Shown piece after piece: positions 33,799 through 42,211 of a stretch of DNA of 64,000 nucleotides. Source of the DNA: Streptomyces sp. NRRL S-350. GTDB lineage: Bacteria > Actinomycetota > Actinomycetes > Streptomycetales > Streptomycetaceae. Under the pieces are notes generated by a model. The model was not told the DNA's origin. It was given only the letters and a program-made list of their open reading frames with translations, and made no database searches. Where the stretch lies: positions 1 through 64,000 of the forward strand of contig NZ_JOHO01000052.1 in the NCBI RefSeq assembly GCF_000719705.1. Reading direction: 5' to 3'. Numbering within the stretch: position 1 is the stretch's first letter; each line of letters begins with the position of its first letter. A program made the position numbers and the translations under genes.

Positions 33799-34557
33799 TC
33801 AGACCTTCAGGCCGTGGCGGTTGACGTACCAGAAGTGGAAGCCGAACAGCCCGCCCAGCACCACCAGCCACTGCAGCGTGTTCACCAGCGGCACCAGGTC
33901 CACCGGCAGGGTCGAGGCCAGGACCACCCGGATCACGGCGTCCACGGCGAACCCGAGGCCCCAGACGGCGGTGAGCGTGCGCAGGTGGCGGCGGAAGACC
34001 GCGTCGTGGTCCCAGCGCCCCACCCACTCCTCGGCGCCCGCCTCGCCGAGCTTGGCGGCGACGATCGAACGCGCGGCCGTCAGCATGAACGGGCGCCGCG
34101 TCGCCAGGGTGCCCAGCACCCAGACCCCCAGGACTCCGAACACCCAGCTGTCGCGCACCAGCAGCACCCGCGGGCTGCCGCTGACCATCGACATCAGCGC
34201 CCCCACGACGATCATCAGCAGGGTGAAGGCCGGCAGCACCTCGACCCGGCGGCTGCGCACCATCCCGAGCACCAGCCACGGCGCCAGCAGCACGCTGCTG
34301 ACCAGGAGCGCGGCCCACTGGCTGAGCCCCACGCCGTGCAGCACGTAGAACCCGCCGAGCGGCAGCGCCAGTTCGAAGACCAGCGACTTGGCGAGCGCCC
34401 GCTTGGCGGCGCGGGCCTTCTGGTCCTTGCCCGGCGCGGCGGCGACGGCCTGCGGACCGGTGTCCTGTCCCGTGTGCTGCGCGGTGTCCTGCGCGCTTTC
34501 CTGCGCATCTTCCTGCGCGGTGTCCTGTCCGGCCGGCTTGTTCACGATCTCCCCCAT
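33799..34557 (-). CDS. VC0807-like multi-pass membrane protein
   Basis: 252 residues from ATG at 34557 (another ATG at 34575 is possible). The N-terminal 45 residues contain imperfect AQDTAQ/AQESAQ repeats and are probably disordered. Six or so membrane helices follow (LALPLGGFYVLHGVGL, LLVSSVLLAPWLVLGM, FTLLMIVVGALMSMVSG, WVFGVLGVWVLGTL and others). The sequence RHLRTLTAVWGLGFAVDAVI is characteristic of the VC0807 family, whose function is unknown. It lies head-to-head with no other gene; the TetR gene upstream on the same strand is 66 bases away and may be cotranscribed. Confidence 0.85.
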   Translation of the reverse strand: MGEIVNKPAGQDTAQEDAQESAQDTAQHTGQDTGPQAVAAAPGKDQKARAAKRALAKSLVFELALPLGGFYVLHGVGLSQWAALLVSSVLLAPWLVLGMVRSRRVEVLPAFTLLMIVVGALMSMVSGSPRVLLVRDSWVFGVLGVWVLGTLATRRPFMLTAARSIVAAKLGEAGAEEWVGRWDHDAVFRRHLRTLTAVWGLGFAVDAVIRVVLASTLPVDLVPLVNTLQWLVVLGGLFGFHFWYVNRHGLKV

Positions 34558-34623
34558 CACGCCCGTCCCTCCCATGACTTGCCTCTCCCTTGTCCTGTGC
34601 GGCCTGCTGATCCGGGTGCCGCG

Positions 34624-35223
34624 CTACGGTTCGGCGCGGGTGGCCCGGTCGAAGGTGTCCGCCAGTTCGCGGCCGGCCTCGGTGACGTCGAAGGTCGGGT
34701 CACCGACCCAGCGCATCACCACGGCGTCGATCGCCCCGCGCAGCGCGACCAGCATCAGACGGGGGTCGAACTCCCGGAACTCGCCCGCTTCCTGCGCCGC
34801 ACGCACCGCCTGTTCCTGGAGCTCCATCGCCACCCGCATGGAGTCCTGGTAGCCCACGTTGGCCGGATCGTCCCCGCCGAGGTTGGGCAGCACCTCGATC
34901 AGCGCCTTCAGGTGCCGGGGGCAGACCGCGAGCAGTTCGACGTTGGACTCGATGAACGCCCGCAGCCGGGCGCGCCCGCCCTCGGCGGCACCGATCCGGG
35001 GCGTCATGAACGCGGCGGTCACCCGGGTCACTTCGGCGACGACCTCGTGCATCAGGTCGTCCTTGCCGGCGAAGTGGTACGAGATCATCCCGGTGCTGCT
35101 GAGCCCGGCCTGCTTGGCGATCCGGCTGAACGAGGCCTTCGCGTAGCCCAGTTCGGCGACCACTTCGATGGCGGCCTGCACGATCTGCGCCCGGCGCCCC
35201 GACTCGGTGAACGTCCGGCCCAT
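34624..35223 (-). CDS. TetR-family transcriptional regulator
   Basis: 199 residues from ATG at 35223. N-terminal TetR DNA-binding domain: RRAQIVQAAIEVVAELGYAK, FSRIAKQAGLSSTGMISYHF. The C-terminal ligand domain is helical (SNVELLAVCPRHLKALIEVL, MVALRGAIDAVVMRWVGDP). The upstream 80 bases contain repeated GCAAG/CTTGC inverted repeats that are probably its operators, so autorepression is likely. The VC0807-like membrane gene follows 66 bases downstream on the same strand and could be the regulated partner. Confidence 0.9.
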   Translation of the reverse strand: MGRTFTESGRRAQIVQAAIEVVAELGYAKASFSRIAKQAGLSSTGMISYHFAGKDDLMHEVVAEVTRVTAAFMTPRIGAAEGGRARLRAFIESNVELLAVCPRHLKALIEVLPNLGGDDPANVGYQDSMRVAMELQEQAVRAAQEAGEFREFDPRLMLVALRGAIDAVVMRWVGDPTFDVTEAGRELADTFDRATRAEP

Positions 35224-35247
35224 GCCCACCCCTCCTCTTTGCCTTCG

Positions 35248-35305
35248 CAAGCAAGTTCTTGCTTGCCTGAGCAAGACTGTAGAGCAGTTTGCTCGCCTGA
35301 GCAAG
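35248..35305. promoter_or_regulatory. operator array before the TetR gene
   Basis: AAGCAAG-TT-CTTGCTT forms a palindrome at about 35249-35264. TTGCTTGCCTGAGCAAG (35259-35275) and TTGCTCGCCTGAGCAAG (35289-35305) are near-identical imperfect palindromes exactly 30 bp apart, about three helical turns. The site is AT-richer than its surroundings. It suggests two TetR dimers bound on one face of the DNA. Confidence 0.65.
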
Positions 35306-35541
35306 AAATTGCCCGGACGAGCAAAATCGGGGAGGTCAGGGCTTCGGAGCGTTCGGCGGGCGGGCCCTCAGGCGCGGGGCCCGTGAGAGGGCGGCGAGGG
35401 GGGAGGGGGCGGAGGGGCCCTGCGTGGCGGCGGTGCATGTGCCGGGGCGGGCGGGGTAGGCGGGCGGTCGCGGCGGGACCTGGCCCGGCACCCCCCTCCC
35501 CCGGGCCGGGCCCGCCGCAACGGAACGGAACGGAGGAGAGC

Positions 35542-35820
35542 ATGACCACGCAACCGATCCCGGCCGCGGCCCATGTCAACGGCCCTTCCCTGCTCGCCAT
35601 CGGTGCCGCCCTGGTCATCGCCGTGCTGCTCATCGGCGCGTTCGCCTGGGGCAGCCACCGCATCACCCGCCGTCGGCCCCCGCGAACACGAACGGCCCAG
35701 GGCGCCGCAGGCGCACGCGCCGACTCCTGGCGCACCCCCGACGGCGACGGCCCGCGCGACCCCGGGCAGGCACCCCCCGACCGAGCCCCCGACGCTGCGC
35801 CCCACCGCCACCGCCGCTGA
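35542..35820 (+). CDS. DUF6479-type small membrane protein
   Basis: 92 residues from ATG at 35542, with GGAGGAG ahead. A short N-terminus, one membrane helix (SLLAIGAALVIAVLLIGAFA) and a basic, Pro-rich cytoplasmic tail (RRRPPRTRTAQG, RAPDAAPHRHRR) give the layout of DUF6479 proteins, which are abundant in streptomycetes and of unknown function. It stands alone between the TetR region and the lectin-like gene. Confidence 0.8.
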   Translation: MTTQPIPAAAHVNGPSLLAIGAALVIAVLLIGAFAWGSHRITRRRPPRTRTAQGAAGARADSWRTPDGDGPRDPGQAPPDRAPDAAPHRHRR

Positions 35821-35939
35821 ACGGGCGGCCCGCACACCACAGGCCGGGCGCCCGCGGAATCCCGCGGCCGCCCGGCCTGCGTGGCGCCCGGTGCGACGCG
35901 TGGTGCCGGGCGCCGGTGCCGGGCACTGGGCGCCGGGTG

Positions 35940-36359
35940 CTACGAAATCCGGTACCAGGCGGTCCAACTGCCGCTCGCGGCGCGGCTGCGGCCCCACAGG
36001 TGGCCGTCCGTGCCCTTCGCGCCGATCTCGAAGTTGCCGCCGCCCGTGTCGGTGGCGATGATGCCGATCCCGCCGACCATGTAGCCGCCCAGGGACGTCC
36101 AGGCGCTCTTCCTGCCGGACGTGTCGGTCCAGCGCGTCCACACGGCGTGGTCGGTGCCGATGACGAACACCTCTCGGCGGCCGTCCCGGAAGGCGTACTC
36201 CGCCATGCCGGGTTGGCCGAACTCGCCGCCGCACAGGTACTCGCCGCCCCAGACGGTGCTGGTGCAGTGCATCGGCTCCGCGACCGCACTGGCGGGCGCG
36301 GCGGTCAGCGCGACACCGGCGAGGGCGGCAGCGGCCACCGCCGTCTTGATCTTCTTCAC
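35940..36359 (-). CDS. secreted lectin-like (PLL/tectonin-type) protein
   Basis: 139 residues from GTG at 36359. The signal peptide (VKKIKTAVAAAALAGVALTA) ends near ASAVA. The mature part begins with two cysteines (MHCTSTVWGGEYLCGG) and has two beta-propeller-like repeats: REVFVIGTDHAVWTRWTDTS with following WTSLGG, and FEIGAKGTDGHLWGRSRAAS with SGSWTAWYRIS. This G-TD-x-x-W pattern is that of PLL-like or tectonin repeats, which bind sugars. A full propeller needs more blades, so this is a partial or oligomerising form. Function unknown. Confidence 0.8.
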   Translation of the reverse strand: MKKIKTAVAAAALAGVALTAAPASAVAEPMHCTSTVWGGEYLCGGEFGQPGMAEYAFRDGRREVFVIGTDHAVWTRWTDTSGRKSAWTSLGGYMVGGIGIIATDTGGGNFEIGAKGTDGHLWGRSRAASGSWTAWYRIS

Positions 36360-36540
36360 GGGTACTCCCCACTCGGTACGGACCGAGGCCCGCCCGTTCA
36401 CCGGGCGGCCCCCTCAGTCGAGGTGACGGCCGCTCGGAACCGGCGGGTTCATCCCCGCCGCCAGTCGGCTCGGGCCGGGGCGGCGCGGGCGCAGGGGCCG
36501 TGCGCAGGACGCGGAGGCCGGCCGGGGGCGGCCGCCGTCG

Positions 36541-36960
36541 TCACGCCTCCAGGAGCAGGTGCAGCAGGTCGCGCAGGCACTCGCGCTGGGGGGTGGTGAG
36601 GCGGGCCAGGGGTTCGGCGGCGAAGGGCATGCGGGCCCGCAGGTCGGCGGCGACGGTGCGCCCGGCCTCGGTGGCGGCGACGCGCTTGACGCGGCGGTCG
36701 CCCGGGTCGACGCTGCGCTCGACCAGGCCCCGGGACTCCAGGCGGTCGATGATCACGGTCACGTTGGACGGCTCGGCGTGGAGCCGTTCGGCGATGCGGC
36801 GCGTGGGCACCGGCTCCTCGGCGGCGAGCAGCGCCTTGGCCTGCAGCGGGGTCAGGTCGTGGGCTGCCGCGGCGGCCTCGGACTCCTGGGCGTAGCGGCG
36901 GTTGACGGCCGCGAAGAGTCCGACGATGTCGCGGCTGAGGTCATCCGTGGGGTGGGACAT
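36541..36960 (-). CDS. MarR-family transcriptional regulator
   Basis: 139 residues from ATG at 36960. The winged helix has recognition region PTRRIAERLHAEPSNVTVII and wing SRGLVERSVDPGDRRVKRVA with the D-R pair. It is divergent from the short-chain dehydrogenase at 37058, and the 97-base AT-rich spacer contains a good promoter plus a repeated TAGTTATG. It most likely represses itself and the dehydrogenase and responds to the compound the enzyme handles. Confidence 0.9.
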   Translation of the reverse strand: MSHPTDDLSRDIVGLFAAVNRRYAQESEAAAAAHDLTPLQAKALLAAEEPVPTRRIAERLHAEPSNVTVIIDRLESRGLVERSVDPGDRRVKRVAATEAGRTVAADLRARMPFAAEPLARLTTPQRECLRDLLHLLLEA

Positions 36961-36981
36961 GGCGCTCAGGGTACCAAGTGC

Positions 36982-37031
36982 TTGACAAAGTGAAATGTCG
37001 GGGCACATAGTTATGCTCGACATTAGTTATG
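36982..37031 (+). promoter_or_regulatory. promoter and operator repeats of the SDR gene
   Basis: TTGACA (36982-36987) and CATAGT (37006-37011) with an 18-bp spacer form a housekeeping-type promoter. TAGTTATG occurs at 37008-37015 and 37024-37031, 16 bp apart, overlapping the -10 and start region, where a MarR dimer would block transcription. Confidence 0.65.
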
Positions 37032-37057
37032 GAACATAAGTAAGTGGGGTCTTCGAG

Positions 37058-37879
37058 ATGAGCGACAGGACCGTCCTGATCACCGGCACCTCCTCCGGCA
37101 TCGGCCTGGCCACCGCCGTCGCCGCCGCGTGCGAGGGCTGGCACGTGATCGCCACCATGCGCGACACCGCGAAGGCCGGCGAATTGCTGGCGTCGGCACA
37201 GGAGGCCGGCGTCGCCGTGGACGTCCGGGTCCTGGACGTGACCGACCCGGCGTCGGTCGAGGCCTGCCTGGCCGGTGTCGACCGGCTGGACGCGCTGGTC
37301 AACAACGCCGGCGCCGGCCATGTCGGCACCCTGGAACAGGAGAGCGTCCAGGAGGTGCGCGCCGTCATGGAGGTCAACTTCTTCGGGGTCCTGAACGTCA
37401 CCAAGGCCGCCCTGCCCCTGTTGCGGGCGAGCCGGGGCCGGGTGCTGACGGTGACCAGCGTCGGCGGTGTGATCGGCCAGCCGTTCAACGAGGCGTACTG
37501 CGCCGCCAAGTTCGCGGTCGAGGGCTTCATGGAATCCCTCGCACCGGTGGCGGCCACGGCCGGGGTGTCCGTCAGCGTCGTCGAACCGGGGGCGGTGGCC
37601 AGCGAGTTCGTCGCCAACGTGGGCATCGGGGACGACGCGCTGGAGCAGGCCGGACCGTACGCGCCGGCCCTGGCCGCCTACCTGGAGCGCACCCGCGGTG
37701 CCTTCGCCGCCGCCCAGGCGCCCCAGGAGGTGGCCGCCCGGATCGTGGAACTGCTCGCGGCCGAGCGGCCCGCCTTCCGGCTCCTCACCTCCGACACCGC
37801 CCGGGCCTTCGCCGGGACGAAGCTCAAGGACCTCGACGGTTCGGCCGTGCAGGCGATGACCGCCGGCTGGGTGGCCTGA
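37058..37879 (+). CDS. short-chain dehydrogenase/reductase
   Basis: 273 residues. Classical SDR: GTSSGIG nucleotide-binding motif at 10-16, NNAGAG in the fourth strand, catalytic serine in TVTSVGG and YCAAK as the Tyr-x-x-x-Lys pair, then VVEPGAV. TMRD after the second strand fits NADP preference (no acidic residue at the usual NAD position is obvious). It oxidises or reduces an alcohol/ketone in the cytosol. Divergence from a MarR gene suggests substrate-induced expression. The specific substrate is unknown. Confidence 0.92.
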   Translation: MSDRTVLITGTSSGIGLATAVAAACEGWHVIATMRDTAKAGELLASAQEAGVAVDVRVLDVTDPASVEACLAGVDRLDALVNNAGAGHVGTLEQESVQEVRAVMEVNFFGVLNVTKAALPLLRASRGRVLTVTSVGGVIGQPFNEAYCAAKFAVEGFMESLAPVAATAGVSVSVVEPGAVASEFVANVGIGDDALEQAGPYAPALAAYLERTRGAFAAAQAPQEVAARIVELLAAERPAFRLLTSDTARAFAGTKLKDLDGSAVQAMTAGWVA

Positions 37880-38116
37880 CCGGTCGGCCGTCCCCCTCGC
37901 GTGCCGGCGCCGCGAGGGCCGGCGCGACGGCGGCGGCCCGGCCCGCACGGGTTCGGGCGCGGCCGCTGGCGCGGGCGCTGACCGGGGCGTGGGTGCCGGT
38001 GTGGATACCGGTGCGGGTTCCGATGCGGGACATGGTGGGCTTCCTCCCTCGGCGGCCCCGGTGGCCGCCGTCCTGACGCCTCCGATCCTGGCCGGTGCAC
38101 CCCCGTGCGAACCATG

Positions 38117-38171
38117 TGCCGATCGGCAGGAAAGTCGTTCACTCCCGGCGTTGTGCCCTGCCGATCGGCAG
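38117..38171. promoter_or_regulatory. two copies of a 12-14 bp palindrome
   Basis: TGCCGATCGGCA at 38117-38128 and CTGCCGATCGGCAG at 38158-38171 are identical self-complementary sites 42 bp apart (four helical turns), in the 389-base gene-free stretch 37880-38268. No gene starts close by on the plus strand; one gene ends at 38269. They may be operators or protein-binding sites. Confidence 0.5.
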
Positions 38172-38268
38172 GGCCCCGGAGGCGAACGGGGGTCAGGCAG
38201 GCGGCAACGGCCGCCACGCCCGCGGGGGAGGTCGGGCCGGCCGGCTTCCCCCGCGGGCGCGCCGGGCG

Positions 38269-38868
38269 CTAGGCGGCGGCGCCGGGGCGGCGGTAGGTGG
38301 CCACGAGGACGCCCGTCTTGCCGACCGCCGTGGAGACCAGTTCGAGCGTGCGCTGCACGCCGTCCGCCGGGAAGACCGTCTTGCCGCCGCCGAGCAGCAC
38401 GGGCATCACCATCAGCCGCAGTTCGTCCACCAGGTCCGCGGCGAGGAGGGAGCGGACGAGCGTCGGGCTGCCCATGACCAGCAGGTCGCCGCCGTCGGCG
38501 GCGCGCTGCTCGCGGGCCCAGCCGAGGGCCTCGGCCGCGGGGACGAGGGTGGAGTTCGCCCAGGTGAGGTCGGCCTGGGCGAGGGTGCCGGAGACCACGT
38601 ACTTCCTGATGGAGTTCATCCGGTCGGCGAACGGGTCGTCGGTGCGCCCGGGCCAGGCGGCGGCCATCGACTGCCAGGTGCGGCGGCCGAAGAGGAGGGC
38701 GTCGGCGGTGCCCATCGTGCCGTCGATGAACGGGCCGAGGGTCTCCGGGTCGAAGAACGGGTGGGACCAGCCGCCGTGGGCGAAGCCGCCGTCGGTGTCC
38801 TCCTCGGGACCGCCGGGGGCCTGGACGACGCCGTCCAGGCTGATGAACTCGTTGACCGCGATGCGCAT
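38269..38868 (-). CDS. dihydrofolate reductase-like (RibD C-terminal) protein
   Basis: 199 residues. MRIAVNEFISLDGVVQAPGG is the classic opening of the RibD-C/DHFR-like family; LLFGRRTWQSMAAAWPGRTD holds the NADPH-binding loop, and GSPTLVRSLLAADLVDELRL with PVLLGGGKTVF the second half of the fold. Family members are NADPH-dependent reductases of mostly unknown substrates, common as single genes in streptomycetes. No riboflavin or folate genes are nearby. Confidence 0.9.
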   Translation of the reverse strand: MRIAVNEFISLDGVVQAPGGPEEDTDGGFAHGGWSHPFFDPETLGPFIDGTMGTADALLFGRRTWQSMAAAWPGRTDDPFADRMNSIRKYVVSGTLAQADLTWANSTLVPAAEALGWAREQRAADGGDLLVMGSPTLVRSLLAADLVDELRLMVMPVLLGGGKTVFPADGVQRTLELVSTAVGKTGVLVATYRRPGAAA

Positions 38869-39110
38869 GGGGACTGCTCCTCGGGATGTTCGGGGTTGTG
38901 CGGTGAAGACCGGTGGGCCACCCCGGAATCATCGCCCGATCCGGTGTGATCCAGGCCACATCGACGCCGTTCGGCCGCTCCCCCGCCCACGCGGGCCGCG
39001 CGCCCGGGGTTCGGGTCGGCCCCGGCCCGGCGGCGCGGGGGCGGCGGCCGCGGCCGAACCGGCGTTCCGGGTGGTGATCACCATCGGCCCGGGCGCGGGA
39101 GAATGGGCGG

Positions 39111-39386
39111 GTGACCGGCAGTCAGCTCCCCCGAGGCATCACCGCCCTGATTCCCAGCGCTCCCGCCCCCGCCACGCCGGGCGAGCGGGCGGCGTCGCAG
39201 CTCCTCCACCTGCGCACCGCGCAGGTGCCCCTCCCGCTGCTGGCCGCGGCCGTGGAGCTGATCGCCCCGCAGTTGGAGAGCGAGGACCCGGTGACCCGCG
39301 AGGTGGCCGCCGACGTGCGGTCCCGCCTGCTCGCCGTCCTCGACGACGCCGTCCCGCGCGCCGCCTCCCGTCCGGGCACGGCCTGA
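39111..39386 (+). CDS. small helical hypothetical protein
   Basis: 91 residues from GTG at 39111. Helical core TPGERAASQLLHLRTAQVPL, LPLLAAAVELIAPQLESED, VTREVAADVRSRLLAVLDDA. GAGAAT lies about 10 bases before the GTG and there is no ribosome site, so leaderless transcription is possible. Weak resemblance to short regulatory helical proteins; no family recognised. The 242-base stretch 38869-39110 has nothing else. Confidence 0.55.
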   Translation: MTGSQLPRGITALIPSAPAPATPGERAASQLLHLRTAQVPLPLLAAAVELIAPQLESEDPVTREVAADVRSRLLAVLDDAVPRAASRPGTA

Positions 39387-39459
39387 GCCGGCGCGGCGGC
39401 GGACCGGCGCAGGCACGGCGCCGCCGCCGGGGCCGGCGGCCCTGCCGGGCCCGCGCCGG

Positions 39460-40491
39460 TCAGCCCCGGGCGGCCACCTGGCGGGTGCGGCGGGCGAGGC
39501 GGTGCAGGCGCTGGACGGCGACGAAGCGGTGCATCCGGTCGGCCAGCGTCAGGCCGTACTTGAGGCGCAGCTGGGTGTTCAGGCCGGTGAGCCGGTCGGG
39601 GCCGATGGCCCGGAGCAGCCGGCTGACGTGCTGCTGGTAGGCCTCGCGGTAGGCGCGGTCGCCGTCCGGGACGGACCAGAAGAACATCGGGATCTCCTCG
39701 ACCAGGCAGTTGTGGTCGTAGGCGCGCAGGTGCTCGGCGAACACCGGCTCGGGGCGGGCGAGCAGCCACTCCCGGACCAGTTCCATCGAGCGGACCCGGT
39801 CGACCAGGCCGCGCGGGTCGGTCTTCTTCTGGGTGATGGACAGTGCGCCGTCCTCGCGGACCCGCCAGTGGTAGATCGGGTCGGCGAGGACGTCGACCCG
39901 CTCGGCGAGGAAGTGGTGGGGCACGCTGACGGGGGCGTCCTCGTACAGGATGCCCTCGGGGTAGAGGATGCCCGCGGTGTCGAAGAAGGAGCGCCGGTAG
40001 ACCTTGTTCCAGGCGGTGCGGTCGGTGACCAGGGCGGGCAGTTCGCTGACGTGGGTGCGCAGCCGGGTCTCGCGGAACGGGCGGCGGTGGGCGTGCGAGG
40101 GGGTGAGGCCGGTGGTGCGCAGGCGCATCGCGTTGCCGGTGGCGAAGTCGGAGCCGGTCTCGTCCAGCGTGCGGATCATCAGCTCGTACGCGTGCGGCGG
40201 CAGGGTGTCGTCGCTGTCGACGAAGGCCAGGTACTCGGTGCCGGGGGTGAGGTGGCGCCAGCCGGTGTTGCGGGCGGCGCCGAGGCCCTTGTTCTCCTGC
40301 CGGACCAGGCGGAAGCGCTGGTCCCGGTCGGTGCAGGCCTTGGCGATGGCGGGGCCGTCGTCGGTCGAGCCGTCGTCGACCAGGACGCATTCGAAGTCCT
40401 CGAAGGTCTGGGCCGCGATCGAGTCCAGGCACTCCTGGAGGTAGCGCTCGACGTTGTGGATCGGGACGACGACGGACAGGCGGGGGGCCAT
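39460..40491 (-). CDS. family 2 glycosyltransferase
   Basis: 343 residues. GT-A fold: LSVVVPIHNVERYLQECLDS, AQTFEDFECVLVDDGSTDDG, GLGAARNTGWRHL and the DXD-type metal site FVDSDDT. The ILYEDAPVSVPHHFLAERVD region is like that of teichoic-acid or capsule GT2 enzymes (the ED acts as base). It transfers a sugar from a nucleotide donor at the cytoplasmic side of the membrane, probably to an envelope polymer. The C-terminus is basic (RLHRLARRTRQ), suggesting membrane association. No other wall-polymer genes are adjacent. The 365 bases upstream (40492-40856) hold no gene. Confidence 0.9.
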   Translation of the reverse strand: MAPRLSVVVPIHNVERYLQECLDSIAAQTFEDFECVLVDDGSTDDGPAIAKACTDRDQRFRLVRQENKGLGAARNTGWRHLTPGTEYLAFVDSDDTLPPHAYELMIRTLDETGSDFATGNAMRLRTTGLTPSHAHRRPFRETRLRTHVSELPALVTDRTAWNKVYRRSFFDTAGILYPEGILYEDAPVSVPHHFLAERVDVLADPIYHWRVREDGALSITQKKTDPRGLVDRVRSMELVREWLLARPEPVFAEHLRAYDHNCLVEEIPMFFWSVPDGDRAYREAYQQHVSRLLRAIGPDRLTGLNTQLRLKYGLTLADRMHRFVAVQRLHRLARRTRQVAARG

Positions 40492-40856
40492 CGGGCGGCC
40501 TTTCGCTCAGGAGCGGACGGGCCGGCCGGGCCGGGCGGGTACGCACCGCCGACGGCCGATCACCGGCAGTGGCCCGAATGTAGGGACTGCACAAGACTAT
40601 TGGTCGAACGGACGGTGTCTTCCGACCTGCCGGCCGGTGGAGCGGACGTGTCCGGGGTCGATCCGGCGCGAAAACGGCAGACCGGACCCCGGGCCGGTGC
40701 GGGCCGGACCGGGCCGGGCCGGACACCGGCTGTGCGGGGGCCGCACGTGGGCGGCCCTGCGTGCGGGCACATGACGGATGATCGCCTACCGGAACACCCA
40801 CCGCCTCGGCGGCGGTCCGGCCCCCCGGGGCCGCCCGACGACTTACGGAGAGCCCG

Positions 40857-41675
40857 ATGACCACCCCCCGCCCCACCTCGGCCTTCCACGCGGCCAACAC
40901 CGACCCCGCGGTCACCGAGCGGCTGACCGCCGCCCTGGACGTCCAGGCCGCCAACGCCGGGGTGCGGCGGTTGCGCGCGTGGGCGCACGACCGCCTCGCC
41001 GCGCGCCCCGGTGAGCGGGCGCTGGACGTCGGTTCCGGCACCGGCTCGGAGACCCGGGTGCTGGCGGCGGCCGTCGCCCCGGGCGGCACCGCGACCGGCC
41101 TCGAACCCAACGCCGGGCTGCGCGCCGTCGCCGAGCGGCGCGCCGCCGAGGCCGGCAGCCCGGCCCGCTTCCTGGACGGCGACGCGCTCGCACTGCCGCT
41201 GCCCGACGCCGACGCGGACGTGGTCTGGTGCGAGCGCGTCCTGCAGCACCTGACCGATCCGGCCCGGGCCGTCGCCGAGATCGCCCGGGTGCTGCGCCCG
41301 GGCGGGCGGGTCGCCCTGCTCGACACCGACTGGGCCACCTTCGTCCTCCACCCGGCCGCCCCGGAGATCCGCCCCGCGCTGGCCGCCGTCACCCAGGCCA
41401 CCGCCGCCACCCCGGACGCCGGGCGGCGCCTGGCGGGCTGGCTGGCCGATGCGGGTCTGGCCGTCGACGAGCTCGGCTCCGACGTCCTCCTGCACGACCC
41501 GCGGACCGTGAGCGAGCCGATCGTGCGCGGGCTCGGCGCGGCGGCCCTGCGGCGGGGTCTGCTCACCGAGGAGCAGTGCGACCGGCTCTACGCCGACCTC
41601 GAGGCCGCCGCCGGACGGGGCGCCTTCCACCTGTCGGTGACGATGTTCGCCGTCATCGCCCACCGGCCCCGCTGA
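40857..41675 (+). CDS. class I SAM-dependent methyltransferase
   Basis: 272 residues. Motif I is DVGSGTG (residues 58-64), the acidic end of strand 2 is GLEPNAGL, motif II is around DADADVVWCERVLQHL, and motif III is LRPGGRVALLDTDW. This is the UbiE/COQ5-like methyltransferase pattern found in natural-product and quinone pathways. The C-terminal lid region (AGLAVDELGSDVLLHDPRTV, SVTMFAVIAHRPR) is typical for small-molecule enzymes. Substrate unknown; no pathway genes flank it. Confidence 0.9.
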   Translation: MTTPRPTSAFHAANTDPAVTERLTAALDVQAANAGVRRLRAWAHDRLAARPGERALDVGSGTGSETRVLAAAVAPGGTATGLEPNAGLRAVAERRAAEAGSPARFLDGDALALPLPDADADVVWCERVLQHLTDPARAVAEIARVLRPGGRVALLDTDWATFVLHPAAPEIRPALAAVTQATAATPDAGRRLAGWLADAGLAVDELGSDVLLHDPRTVSEPIVRGLGAAALRRGLLTEEQCDRLYADLEAAAGRGAFHLSVTMFAVIAHRPR

Positions 41676-41846
41676 CGCCCCGCTCCCCTCCCCGGCCGTC
41701 CTCCGGGGGAAGCGGGGGCACGCACGGAACGGACAGGTGGCCGATTCACCCGGATGGAGTAGTTTTGTCGTGCTCCGCCCGCCGTACTCTCGCTTCCGGC
41801 AGACCATCGAAGGACCGTGCGTGCGGGCCACCCAGGCGATGAGGTG

Positions 41847-42053
41847 ATGGACATGCAGCAACCGTTGAGCGGAGACATGCCGGAGTCGGCTTCCGAAGTC
41901 CAGCGACAGCTCTACACCGGATCGGAGCGCCCCTTCGACCCGGAGGACCTCGTGATGGCGTCGGGCCGCGACGTCACCCCCAGCCGCCTCTCCTGGGCGA
42001 GGCAGCAGATCGAGCAGAAGGGCGCCGCGGCCCTGGAGCGCTACCTCCCCTGA
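41847..42053 (+). CDS. small hypothetical protein
   Basis: 68 residues from ATG at 41847 ([12 protein letters not shown]), with GAGGTG 6 bases upstream. Acidic start, then [20 protein letters not shown] and a closing helix [19 protein letters not shown]. Soluble, single-helix C-terminus; resembles small streptomycete proteins of unknown function. The AT-richer DNA before it (41755-41800) probably holds the promoter. Confidence 0.7.
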   Translation: MDMQQPLSGDMPESASEVQRQLYTGSERPFDPEDLVMASGRDVTPSRLSWARQQIEQKGAAALERYLP

Positions 42054-42211
42054 CCCGAGCCCACCCCGCCCGGAGGACCCGGCCCCCGCCGGGCCCCGGG
42101 CGGGCCCCGCCAGGAGCTGCGCGGGCCCCGGCGGGGGCGGCGCGGGGGCGGCGCCGGATGGCACACCCGTGCCCCGGTCGACTGTCAGTGCCGGTGGCGA
42201 TGATGCTGCCC

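Noticed and set aside
40492..40856. Gene in the stretch between the glycosyltransferase and methyltransferase
   Set aside because: No frame with codon bias; the sequence around 40575-40610 is AT-richer and is probably promoter DNA.
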